A stretch of DNA of 34,818 nt from Bacteroidales bacterium (GCA_017964255.1 JAGCSI010000003.1:1-34818), one strand, 5' to 3'. Shown: positions 1-8,230, numbered from the stretch's first letter. Program-made: numbers and translations. The notes: a model not told the origin generated them from the sequence alone.

Positions 1-858
1 ATTGATGTGGTCAGCCAAAAGAATCCAAATCTCACGGTGAAAAAAGAATGTTTGCGTTATAAAGACCCATCGTTCTCCATTTTTAAGAAACCATTGACCG
101 AAGATGAAAAGTATCTGCTTTCAGAAGCATTGTCGTTGCTGGGTCAGTTTGAAGGACTTCCAAATCTTAACGGACTGGAGAAGCTAAAAGGAAGCTTAAA
201 TCTCAAAGAAAAGCGCCAAATAGTCTCCTTTACTAAGAATCCTTTGGAAAAATCTACTTTGTTTGGTGAGCTTTTTACTGCTATTTCTCAACAACAGGTG
301 CTGGAACTGCATTATCACACCTTTAATGACCTTGATAATGTGAAACAGGTGATTATTCATCCACACTTGTTGAAAGAGTACAATCGTAGATGGTATCTCT
401 TTGGTTCTGCAGAGGATACTGGTAGGTTGCTTAACTTCAGGTTGGATCAGATTGACCAATTCGATATGCTGTCAAGTCATCGATATATCCCATACCCAGG
501 AGACCTGAATGAGCGTTTTGAGGACATTATTGGTGTGTCCCTTTATGATGACAGGCCATTGCAAACCATTATCTTCTGGGTAAGTGATTATTCCAAGAAT
601 TATGTTATTACAAAACCAATACACGAATCTCAACCTACACGACCCTTTCATGATGAAAAAGAAGCTGAACTTCGTCGTCAGTATCCAATGTTAAAAGGAG
701 GGGCCTTCTTTTCCATTGAATGCATCGAGAATTATGAACTTATCAGGGAACTGACTTCATTTGGCAAAGACTTGATTGTTCTTTCTCCTACCAATATCCA
801 ACAAAAGGTGAAAGATTATGTGGCAGCACAACTTCAAGCATATCACTCCTTGAAATAG
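1..858 (+). CDS. WYL-domain transcriptional regulator (5' truncated by window edge)
   Basis: The reading frame is open from base 1, so the true start and the expected N-terminal helix-turn-helix lie upstream of the window. The visible ~285 residues match the middle and end of Bacteroidota WYL regulators. There is a linker containing FSIFKKPLTEDE, then a WYL-type beta domain around visible residues 95-160 (LELHYHTF, NRRWYLFGS, FRLDQI), then a C-terminal WCX-like extension ending in KVKDYVAAQL. WYL proteins bind small ligands or nucleic acids. Several (the BrxR and CapW types) repress defence operons by binding inverted repeats. Its place at the head of a defence-like region makes it a candidate regulator of the palindromic promoters at 2091 and 6022, but that is inference. 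The fold call is fairly sure; the ligand and targets are unknown. Confidence 0.8.
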   Translation: MDVVSQKNPNLTVKKECLRYKDPSFSIFKKPLTEDEKYLLSEALSLLGQFEGLPNLNGLEKLKGSLNLKEKRQIVSFTKNPLEKSTLFGELFTAISQQQVLELHYHTFNDLDNVKQVIIHPHLLKEYNRRWYLFGSAEDTGRLLNFRLDQIDQFDMLSSHRYIPYPGDLNERFEDIIGVSLYDDRPLQTIIFWVSDYSKNYVITKPIHESQPTRPFHDEKEAELRRQYPMLKGGAFFSIECIENYELIRELTSFGKDLIVLSPTNIQQKVKDYVAAQLQAYHSLK

Positions 859-868
859 AATTTATTTG

Positions 869-876
869 TATTTTTG
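869..876 (+). promoter_or_regulatory. -7 element of the YhcG gene promoter
   Basis: TATTTTTG followed by CA matches the Bacteroidota -7 consensus TAnnTTTG. It lies 11 bases after the WYL gene stop and about 22 bases before the ATG at 898. It rules out the TTG at 874 as a start, because that codon lies inside the promoter element. Confidence 0.6.
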
Positions 877-897
877 CACTTCACAAATTCTTTAATA

Positions 898-2100
898 ATG
901 ATGAATGAAAAACCAACATTTTTATTCCGAGAAGAAATGACCACCGACGAAGGTTACGTACAATGGATGGCTGACATCAAGCAGCGTTTTCGCCAAAGCC
1001 AAGTAAAAGCGGCGGTCCGTGTAAACACTGCCATGCTTGAGTTTTATTGGAGCTTAGGACGCGACATAGTTGAACTTCGTGCTGAAAGCAAATGGGGAAA
1101 TGGCTTCTTTAATCAGTTGTGTCTTGATTTGAAAACGGCATTTCCCAACGAAAAAGGTTTCTCTGTAACCAACCTCAAATACATGAAACGTTGGTATGCC
1201 TTTTATAATGAAAGAGTTGCAATTCGTCCCCAAGTTGGTGACGAATTTGGTATTGCTTTAGCATCCAAGACGGGTGATAATCAAGATGTTGAAATTCGTC
1301 AACAAGTTGTTGACGAATTAGAAACTGCAAATCGTCAACAAGCTGTTGACGAAAAAGGTCAACAAGTCGTTGGCCAATTGCAATTCCCTGATACATTTGG
1401 TCTTATACCATGGGGCTGTCATATTCTGATTATCTCCAAATGCCAGTCTCTTGATGAGGCTATGTTCTATATTAACAAGGTTGTGGAAGAGGGATGGAGT
1501 CGCAATAGGCTTGAAGCGCAAGTGGCAGCCAATCTATTCGGAAGTCAAGGTGCAGCACTTACTAACTTCGAGCATACACTACCTGCTCCACAGAGCCAAT
1601 TGGCCAAAGAGCTGCTGAAAGATCCCTACCATTTTGAATTTCTCTCCATGGGAGAAGAATACGAGGAACAGGACCTAGAAGATGCGTTGGTGTCCAATGT
1701 CACACGGTTTCTGATGGAGTTAGGCCAGGGCTTTTCGTATGTGGGCCGTCAGATGGAGTTGCAAATGCCTGGAGGACAGACTTTCTTTCCCGACTTACTG
1801 TTCTATCACATACCCCAGCACCGTTATGTGGTCATCGAATTGAAGGTGGTGAAATTCATTCCCGAATTTACCGGCAAATTGAATTTCTATGTGACCGCTA
1901 TTGACGAGCTAATGCGTGGCGAAGGCGACAACCCCACCGTGGGTTTGCTTATTTGCAAATCGACTGACAAAACTGTTGTGGAGTGGTCTCTGCGCGACAT
2001 CAACAAGCCCCTTGGCGTATCCACTTACCAGTTAGAAGAAGTGGTGGAGCGCACGGTGAAGGAGCTGGAGCAAAAGAAAAAAGAAGATTCGCGCAAATAA
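898..2100 (+). CDS. YhcG/DUF1016-family PD-(D/E)XK nuclease-like protein
   Basis: A 400-residue protein with the two-part DUF1016 layout. The N-terminal helical domain runs over about residues 1-100 (YVQWMADIKQRF, FYWSLGRDIVEL, FPNEKGFSVTNLKYMKRWY). A PWGCH-type segment follows near 170, and then the C-terminal nuclease domain. The catalytic pattern is visible: FPDLLFY with Asp299, then VIELK with Glu314 and Lys316. Members occur near type I restriction-modification and other defence genes in many bacteria; their role is not settled. The linker at residues ~109-160 contains four copies of an R/GQQVVDEL-like octapeptide, encoded by DNA palindromes. The start is ATG 898 (or the adjacent ATG 901), because the promoter excludes anything earlier. 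The last codons overlap the left arm of the operator that precedes the next gene. Confidence 0.85.
   Translation: MMNEKPTFLFREEMTTDEGYVQWMADIKQRFRQSQVKAAVRVNTAMLEFYWSLGRDIVELRAESKWGNGFFNQLCLDLKTAFPNEKGFSVTNLKYMKRWYAFYNERVAIRPQVGDEFGIALASKTGDNQDVEIRQQVVDELETANRQQAVDEKGQQVVGQLQFPDTFGLIPWGCHILIISKCQSLDEAMFYINKVVEEGWSRNRLEAQVAANLFGSQGAALTNFEHTLPAPQSQLAKELLKDPYHFEFLSMGEEYEEQDLEDALVSNVTRFLMELGQGFSYVGRQMELQMPGGQTFFPDLLFYHIPQHRYVVIELKVVKFIPEFTGKLNFYVTAIDELMRGEGDNPTVGLLICKSTDKTVVEWSLRDINKPLGVSTYQLEEVVERTVKELEQKKKEDSRK
1222..1375. repeat. Four palindromic repeats inside the YhcG coding sequence
   Basis: Four inverted repeats occur in 154 bases. 1222-1246 has 12-base arms with one mismatch around a central G. 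1294-1318 has perfect 12-base arms (ATTCGTCAACAA and its complement) around a central G. 1332-1352 has perfect 9-base arms around AGC. 1357-1375 has 7-base arms with one mismatch. All share a GTCAACAAG-like core and are read in frame as RPQVGDEF, RQQVVDEL, RQQAVDEK and GQQVVGQL. They sit in the linker just before the conserved DUF1016 PWG segment. Confidence 0.85.
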
Positions 2101-2139
2101 GTTGCGCAAGATGGTTGTATTTTTGCAAACGAAAACAAA
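2087..2139 (+). promoter_or_regulatory. Promoter with palindromic operator, copy A
   Basis: A perfect inverted repeat, GCGCAA (2091-2096), 5-base spacer, TTGCGC (2102-2107), sits just upstream of a -7 element TATTTTTG at 2118-2125. The palindrome covers the expected -33 region, where a bound protein would block the polymerase. The whole 53-base segment is 44/53 identical to 6018-6070, with the same 16-base distance from the right arm to the -7 box and a shared CGAAAACAAA around the expected transcription start. Its left edge overlaps the end of the YhcG gene. It drives the gene at 2164. Confidence 0.75.
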
Positions 2140-2163
2140 GAGAATAACACAAAAAAGGACACT

Positions 2164-4506
2164 ATGCAGAAAGCACAAAACAACTTCACGGTAGAGAGCC
2201 TTATCTCAAAGTATCGCAACTTTGTTAAAAATAGAAAAAAAGCAGATGAGCAATTACTTTTAGCTCTCTATAAAACTGTTGCTGGTGAGAGTGCAGACAC
2301 TCGGATCATTGATGCACTTTTGGAATATGCTGACACATTCCAGAAAGATGCTTTATCAGAAGAAGAATATACATACCTTTGTGAAAAATTTGTCGAGGTG
2401 GTCTCCTACGAATTCACTCATCGAAATGAGTGGTTTGATGATCCTGAACTTAATATTTCCGAGGAACGCATCAGGCTTGTGAAAGAACATGTGAAACCGC
2501 AAAAAGGAGCAAGAGTTTTTATTGCTGATGCGGAATACTGTGACCTTGCTGTTATGTTTCCAGATTGTATCATTTCAGGATTCACAGGGGATTATGACCA
2601 GCAGGAAGTTTGGGCACTTGGTCAAATCCGTTTGTATGCGGAAGGTATCAAGTCAGAGATAGTTTCTGGAGAAGGAATTGGTGAAAAATACAGCTACACA
2701 TTGCCCCCTAAAGGTAGTATAGATGTGGTTATTGTTGGAGCAAACGGAAATAAGTATTTTTCCCAGCAATTATTCGGAACTTCATGCAACGATATAGAGG
2801 CATTATATGATTTGCTGAAACCAGAAGGAAAAATGCTGTTTTTTGCGTATTCCATGTTGGAAATGGCAGGAAAAGTATCATATCATTCTGAAATTTTGCC
2901 TTTTCGTAATAGAATTGTTTCGGAAAAGAGCATTTCGTCTATCATCGAGTATGAAGATATAGATTTTGTCACAGATGCAAAAAAATCTTTTTTGCTTCTC
3001 ATTATGGAGAACAAACACAATAAGGAGGTTTTTTTTAAGGACGAAAAAAAGAAAAAAAACTTCTCTGTAAAATCAGAATCACTATGTGGGGATATTTTAT
3101 GGCCAAGCTTCTATAGCACAAAGCGACCTGAAAAAGGAATTCCCCTATCTGAAATAGCGACATTCGTGAATTTGAAAGAAAAAGAAAAGGAAGTCATCAA
3201 GGGGGATGAAAATTGGGTGTTAACAGAAGAAACGAAACAAAAGCCTGTTGTAGTTCCTGCAAAAATGGCTATGGAATACAGAGATGCCAATCTTTTAGCG
3301 CAAAATCTAGATTTGGCAGGAAACCCTGATTTTGAAAATGACAAATTTTGGATAAGATCCATTAAAGAACGCTGTATCCTCCTATACGGAAACAATACAA
3401 AAACTGTTGTTGGCTACATTAGCGAAATACCTAAAACAGGGATAGCAACTCTCTGTCCTATTGTGTGTATTGTACCCAAAGATGGCATTGACGTGCGATA
3501 TATTGCGGCACTGCTCCTAACTTCAGAAGTGAAAGACCAAATTGTTTCAATCTGTCAAGGTCACATAAATGCCGTAACTTTTCCGCTCATCATGGATAAA
3601 GTAATCGTACCTCATCACTCAGATAAGGAAAGGCTCGCTTTTTTATCCGAGGAAAATTATAAAGCGCTGCAATCCACTCAAAAAGAGATGAAGCGTGAGC
3701 ACAAAAATTACATTAAAGCTGTTCGAATGCGTAAACATGCTCTTACCCAGTCGCTATCATCAATAGAAGCTATGTTTTACGCCTTGAATGAATTTCGTAT
3801 CCGTCAAAATGGAAACTTAGTGAATGATGCTGTGATTTCAAGAGTAAAAGGAACTACTGTTCGTGAGGCTTTCGAATTTATATCAAAGAATTTGGAGAAC
3901 ATGATGCCTGCTTTGGAGCATATAGCAGCTGTAGATTATACTTTTAATAAGCCCGAATGGATTGACCCTGAGTTATTCATTGAGGAATATATTAAGAGAA
4001 ACGAGAATGGTTGGCTGAACTTTAAGTCTGTTACTATTTGGAAACAAGGACACAATCAGGCATCTGAAAACATCAAAGATCCTTTATCTGGAGACATTAT
4101 TGTTCCTAAGGGAACCTCAATTCATCAGTTTCTGTTTCCCAAAGACGCTTTAGAACATGTATTCAATAATATCATATCTAATGCTGAAGCACATGGTTTT
4201 GATAATAAAACACGTAATGACTATCAAATTAGATTTTCATGGCATATGGACGGAATAGCCTTGATTGTGGAGATTGATAATAATGGTTCACCTATCTCTA
4301 ATGAAATAGATACAGCGTCTTTATTAGAATATGGAGTTTCCACAGCCCTTCATCACGATGGTCATAATGGCATAGGATGCAATGAAATAGAAGACATCAT
4401 GCAAAGGTATGATGGAAAAGTTCAAATAGTTTCATCTCCAGAAGACGAGTTCCCGGTAAAATATATTCTAACTTTTAATCATTCAAATAATGTTGTGTCA
4501 TTATAA
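2164..4506 (+). CDS. Sensor kinase-like fusion: degenerate N6-methylase + HsdS-like domain + HATPase
   Basis: A 780-residue protein that I do not recognise as a named family; the domains can be read directly. Residues ~1-110 are helical. Residues ~110-290 resemble the HsdM/N6-adenine methylase fold (LKPEGKMLFFAYSML, then an fR..iv.e..i..ii segment, then SFLLLIM). However, the SAM motif is replaced by FIADAEYCD and the NPPY position reads IVGANGN, so methyl transfer looks lost. Residues ~320-500 resemble half a type I specificity subunit (PLSEIATFV, then CIVPKDGIDVRYIAALLLTS, SICQGH, MDKVIVP). A helix follows with a possible phosphoacceptor, His525 in RMRKHALTQSL. The C-terminus is a GHKL ATPase with an N box at 665-677 (HVFNNIISNAEAH), a G1 box DNNGSP at 705-710, and a G2 box GHNGIG at 733-738. 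The stop overlaps the start of the receiver gene. A DNA-sensing kinase is inferred, not shown. Confidence 0.8.
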   Translation: MQKAQNNFTVESLISKYRNFVKNRKKADEQLLLALYKTVAGESADTRIIDALLEYADTFQKDALSEEEYTYLCEKFVEVVSYEFTHRNEWFDDPELNISEERIRLVKEHVKPQKGARVFIADAEYCDLAVMFPDCIISGFTGDYDQQEVWALGQIRLYAEGIKSEIVSGEGIGEKYSYTLPPKGSIDVVIVGANGNKYFSQQLFGTSCNDIEALYDLLKPEGKMLFFAYSMLEMAGKVSYHSEILPFRNRIVSEKSISSIIEYEDIDFVTDAKKSFLLLIMENKHNKEVFFKDEKKKKNFSVKSESLCGDILWPSFYSTKRPEKGIPLSEIATFVNLKEKEKEVIKGDENWVLTEETKQKPVVVPAKMAMEYRDANLLAQNLDLAGNPDFENDKFWIRSIKERCILLYGNNTKTVVGYISEIPKTGIATLCPIVCIVPKDGIDVRYIAALLLTSEVKDQIVSICQGHINAVTFPLIMDKVIVPHHSDKERLAFLSEENYKALQSTQKEMKREHKNYIKAVRMRKHALTQSLSSIEAMFYALNEFRIRQNGNLVNDAVISRVKGTTVREAFEFISKNLENMMPALEHIAAVDYTFNKPEWIDPELFIEEYIKRNENGWLNFKSVTIWKQGHNQASENIKDPLSGDIIVPKGTSIHQFLFPKDALEHVFNNIISNAEAHGFDNKTRNDYQIRFSWHMDGIALIVEIDNNGSPISNEIDTASLLEYGVSTALHHDGHNGIGCNEIEDIMQRYDGKVQIVSSPEDEFPVKYILTFNHSNNVVSL

Positions 4507-5897
4507 TGCGAAGATATATGAAAGCATACGATTTAATACAAGTTCTTTGGGTAGAAGATGATCCAAATGTAATAAAAACATATCCGTTAAAAGCGGAATT
4601 CATGGATTTGGAATTAGTACCATATCCTTGTTGGGATGATGCAAAAGTAGCATTGGAGAATGATTATGATCGGTGGTCTGCAATTATTCTTGATGCAAAA
4701 TGTAAACAACATCGTGAAAGCACTGATAACGCAGTACGATTTCTTGGCGAAGCATTAAAGGATATTGCTGCACTCAGCATGGAAAAAAGGAGGATTATAC
4801 CATGGTATGTCCTTACGGGAGGTGCCGAATCAGAAGTATCGGACTCGATAACAGACGACCGTATGAAATGGGATGCTGATTGGACGAATTCAACAAAAAA
4901 GAAGTACTATTCAAAGAATGTGGACAACGAGATGTTGTACAGGAGGATTAGATACCATACAAAAAAGTCACCACGAGTCCAGATACGGGAAATGTACTAT
5001 GATAGTTACGAGGCTTTATCTACACTCAATCAAGAAGCAAGTGAAATAATCCTTGATATTTTTGAAGCGATGCATTATCCTGTTGATCATCCAGATTTTA
5101 ATCCTGTTTTGTATTACAACCAATTACGTCAAATTCTTGAGTGGAATTTTCGAAATGCAAACAAATACGCAATTATTCCAGATGAATGCATTGTTGACAA
5201 TAAGGTAAATCTTAATCAATGCTGCTGTTATTTGTGTGGTAAGAATGCTACAGCAACAAAAATACCTTTTCGATACGGGGAGTATCGAAACAAAAATGAT
5301 TATGACCGGATTGTTCCTCAGTACATCGAAAATATGATGTTTTTGATATTGAATTTTGGTAACATTAACTCACATACAACAGTGTTAACAAAAACAGATC
5401 AACAAAAATTGGGATCATTTATAAACGATAGTGTGAGAAACTCTAGATACCTTATTTTTAGTTTGGCCCTACAGGTGTGCGAAATAACTTTGTGGATGTA
5501 TAAGTATGTAGGTGAACATCAAGATATTGAGAGAAACAAAGCTATGTTCAGAACAATTGACAATTTAGAACAAGAGAGCGATAATAGAGAGCCCAAAAAA
5601 CAAGTACCCAAAGGTAATGACACTCCAATACAAGAATCATCTGGAATAACAGAGGAAGCTCTGCTATTGCAATGCAAAAAACTTGTGAATGGTAATTATT
5701 ACAAAGGAGTTATTGTTAAGGTCGGTAATCAGTTAAAAGTTAAGTGTGATTTGTATCGTTACCCACTTATGATTAAATCACAAAAAGAAAATATTTCTAA
5801 AGATGATGAGGTTGTGTTTATGGCAGGTCAAGAGCAAAACAATAAAGATCCAAATAAGATTTTTTGGTATGCTGATGATGTATCTTTAAAGAAATGA
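4506..5897 (+). CDS. Receiver-domain response regulator with unassigned C-terminal regions
   Basis: A 463-residue protein starting one base inside the stop of the kinase-like gene (TAATG), so the two are probably translationally coupled partners. Residues ~10-145 form a receiver domain: the acidic pair Asp18-Asp19 in LWVEDDP, phosphoacceptor Asp63 in AIILDAK, Thr104 in WYVLTGG, and Lys137 in YYSKN. All the phosphotransfer residues are present. The middle (~150-345) is helical. It has a Cys cluster (C239-C241, C244) and an LNFGNINSHT segment (His290) reminiscent of the GN..aH stretch in HEPN/DUF4145-like domains; that match is weak. A charged linker (~350-380) leads to a small beta-rich end (~385-463: YKGVIVKVGNQLKVKCDL, then WYADDVSL) that looks OB/cold-shock-like. 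No ordinary DNA-binding output domain is visible, so the C-terminal part may be an effector. An alternative start is Met5 (4518). Confidence 0.8.
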   Translation: MRRYMKAYDLIQVLWVEDDPNVIKTYPLKAEFMDLELVPYPCWDDAKVALENDYDRWSAIILDAKCKQHRESTDNAVRFLGEALKDIAALSMEKRRIIPWYVLTGGAESEVSDSITDDRMKWDADWTNSTKKKYYSKNVDNEMLYRRIRYHTKKSPRVQIREMYYDSYEALSTLNQEASEIILDIFEAMHYPVDHPDFNPVLYYNQLRQILEWNFRNANKYAIIPDECIVDNKVNLNQCCCYLCGKNATATKIPFRYGEYRNKNDYDRIVPQYIENMMFLILNFGNINSHTTVLTKTDQQKLGSFINDSVRNSRYLIFSLALQVCEITLWMYKYVGEHQDIERNKAMFRTIDNLEQESDNREPKKQVPKGNDTPIQESSGITEEALLLQCKKLVNGNYYKGVIVKVGNQLKVKCDLYRYPLMIKSQKENISKDDEVVFMAGQEQNNKDPNKIFWYADDVSLKK

Positions 5898-6017
5898 GAG
5901 CTTATTATAATTAAGTAAATTATAGTCTCACTCGCATATGATTATGTGGGGTTACTCGCAATGTATACCCTCTCCGTTTTTTTGTCATATAACAAGATTC
6001 CAGAATAAACTAATTTT
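5898..6017. other. AT-rich intergenic gap
   Basis: No gene is seen here. It holds a weak A/T hairpin (TATAATT at 5906-5912, AATTATA at 5918-5924, loop AAGTA) without a following T tract, so it is a doubtful terminator for the receiver gene. Confidence 0.3.
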
Positions 6018-6070
6018 ATTCGCGCAAATTGGTTGCGCATAGCGGTTGTACTTTTGCACCCGAAAACAAA
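6018..6070 (+). promoter_or_regulatory. Promoter with palindromic operator, copy B
   Basis: This is the second copy of the segment at 2087-2139. It has GCGCAA (6022-6027), a 5-base spacer of different sequence, TTGCGC (6033-6038), then the -7 element TACTTTTG at 6049-6056 and CGAAAACAAA near the expected start of transcription. The spacer differs while the arms are unchanged, as expected for a protein binding site. It drives the helicase gene. The stretch also excludes the upstream TTG at 6029 as a translation start. Confidence 0.75.
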
Positions 6071-6085
6071 ATACAACACGCCAAT

Positions 6086-8167
6086 ATGGAAAACAAAGAA
6101 ATAGCATTCGACAAAACCAACTTTGAGCAACAGAAAGCATACGACCTTGTGGCTTATACCAACATCAGTCTTTTCATCACAGGGAAGGCTGGTACGGGTA
6201 AAACCACTTTTGTGAAGAGAATCCAAAAGGAAATCAACAAGAACTTTTTGGTTCTTGCTCCCACAGGTATAGCTGCACTTAATGTTGGAGGTCAGACTAT
6301 GCATTCTTTCTTTGGTTTTCCATTGGAGATAATCGGTCCCACAACCCATATGGAAGTGTCGTTAGAGAAAAGACGCGTGCTGGAGAAAACAGATACCATT
6401 ATCATTGATGAGGCTTCGATGGTAAGAGCCGATATGGTGGACGGTATGGATAGATTTCTCAGGGCTTTGACTTATTCGCATTTACCTTTCGGGGGCAAGC
6501 AGGTTGTTTTTGTAGGCGACTTATTTCAATTGCCACCCGTATATAAGCAGGGTACGGCAGATGAAGATATGCTCCGAGACTTTTATGGAAATGGCACCCC
6601 TTATTTCTACAAAGCGTACGCATTGAAACGAATGAATCTGCCCAAGATAGAGTTTCAGAAGGTTTATCGTCAGAAAGATCAGCCTTTTTTGGATGTTTTA
6701 GACCGTATGCGTGTAGGAGAAAATATTCAAGAGGATTTTGAAATCATTAATGAACATGTGAGTTCTGATGACAAAGTTGGAGATTATTCAGTTACCCTGA
6801 CGGCTTATAATAGAATTGCTGAAAGCATTAATGAGATGAAGTTAGACGAGATAGAAGCAGAGGAATTCTGTTATGAGGGGGAGTTAGATGGAAAATTCAA
6901 GATGCAAGATGCGCCAGTGCCGGTTAAACTGCAGCTGAAAGTTGGTGCCCAGGTAATCTTCTGCCGCAACGATTATCCAAGAGGTGTGGTGAATGGAACC
7001 ATTGCCATTGTGACTAAATTGACCGATGACAAAATTGTTGTGGTTTTGGAAAATGGCAAAACACTCAAAGTGGAAAAGATGGTGTGGGAGAGTAAGGAAA
7101 GTGTATATAATGAGGATACCCGAAAGGTTGAATCGAAGGTTGTGGGAAGTTTTACACAATATCCTTTGAAACTGGCTTGGGCTATCACGATACATAAGTC
7201 GCAGGGAATGACTTTTGACCGTATGCATTTCGATTTGACTCGAGGAACATTTGCTCCTGGACAGGCGTATGTAGCCATCAGCCGTATGCGTTCGTTAGAT
7301 GGACTTACATTGAGCAACAAGTTGCGCTCATATCATATCAAACAGAATGCCGAGATCAGGGCTTTTGCCAACTCGTTTAACGATGTGCCCATGATAGATG
7401 AGGAGTACAAGTTTGGTAAGGATTTCTCCACATATTTTTATAAGCATGACTATGATGGTGCTGTTCAGGTGTGCATGAAACAAGTCGTTGCCAAAATCAA
7501 GAGCGGAGACTACAGAAATGCAGCTCTCGTTGCCAAACGGATGTTCGATGTGATGCTTGACGATGAATGTCTGCATGATGCCACAAAGAATGTCCCATTG
7601 CTGAAGGATTGCAGCATGACCTGTGACTTTCTGAATGCTGTGTTGTGCCTCTACAAAGGCAGATATGAGGAAGCTATAGGATATTCGGACATGGTATTTG
7701 ACAAAAAGACAGCACAAAAAAAGAATCCCTGTCTCGAAGCACTATTTGTCAAAGCAAAAGCACTGTATCGTTTGGAACGATACGAAGAAGCTGACAGTGT
7801 GGTCAAATTTATTCGTGAAATTTCGAACAATTCAGATGAGAAGATTGCTATCGATAAAAAACAATACCTGTTTGAAGCGCAACTCAATCAGAAACTTGGA
7901 TATTCAAATATTGAAACATGCCGTCATTTGGTAAAGCTATGTCCAGAGTATTTGCCCGCATACATGGTGATTCGTAAAGAAGCACTTACCAGTAACTTGC
8001 ATGTTGGGATGGATGAGGAAGAAGAGGGAAATGCTTTTGTTGTGGCTTTCAATGACAAAGCTGTTTCTGACAGCGATTTTGAAAAGATACTCAAAGAGGC
8101 AGACAAAAACAGTACAGAGTTTCAGATATTTAGCCGAAGGGTTCGAAGAATTAACACGACAGAATAG
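6086..8167 (+). CDS. Pif1/RecD-like superfamily 1 helicase with helical-repeat C-terminus
   Basis: A 693-residue ATP-dependent DNA helicase. Walker A is GKAGTGKTT with Lys39; Walker B is IIIDEAS with Asp108-Glu109; FVGDLFQLPPV is motif III, and YRQKD motif IV follows. The C-terminal core motifs are AITIHKSQGMTFD and AYVAISRMRSLDGL, typical of the Pif1/RecD2 group. The helicase core ends near residue 440. Residues ~450-640 look like tetratricopeptide-type helices (KGRYEEAIGYSDMVF, KAKALYRLERYEEAD). These would give a protein-docking surface. The start is ATG 6086, 30 bases after the -7 box. Shared promoter architecture links it to the kinase/receiver cassette upstream. Substrate and partners are unknown. 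Confidence 0.85.
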   Translation: MENKEIAFDKTNFEQQKAYDLVAYTNISLFITGKAGTGKTTFVKRIQKEINKNFLVLAPTGIAALNVGGQTMHSFFGFPLEIIGPTTHMEVSLEKRRVLEKTDTIIIDEASMVRADMVDGMDRFLRALTYSHLPFGGKQVVFVGDLFQLPPVYKQGTADEDMLRDFYGNGTPYFYKAYALKRMNLPKIEFQKVYRQKDQPFLDVLDRMRVGENIQEDFEIINEHVSSDDKVGDYSVTLTAYNRIAESINEMKLDEIEAEEFCYEGELDGKFKMQDAPVPVKLQLKVGAQVIFCRNDYPRGVVNGTIAIVTKLTDDKIVVVLENGKTLKVEKMVWESKESVYNEDTRKVESKVVGSFTQYPLKLAWAITIHKSQGMTFDRMHFDLTRGTFAPGQAYVAISRMRSLDGLTLSNKLRSYHIKQNAEIRAFANSFNDVPMIDEEYKFGKDFSTYFYKHDYDGAVQVCMKQVVAKIKSGDYRNAALVAKRMFDVMLDDECLHDATKNVPLLKDCSMTCDFLNAVLCLYKGRYEEAIGYSDMVFDKKTAQKKNPCLEALFVKAKALYRLERYEEADSVVKFIREISNNSDEKIAIDKKQYLFEAQLNQKLGYSNIETCRHLVKLCPEYLPAYMVIRKEALTSNLHVGMDEEEEGNAFVVAFNDKAVSDSDFEKILKEADKNSTEFQIFSRRVRRINTTE

Positions 8168-8230
8168 GTGCTATTTGTAGATTCATTGTATAGAACACAC
8201 ATAATTTATCAACCTTAAAAATACAAGTTT

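Noticed and set aside
874..897. Earlier TTG start for the YhcG protein
   Set aside because: The codon lies within the -7 promoter element, so it would not be in the mRNA.
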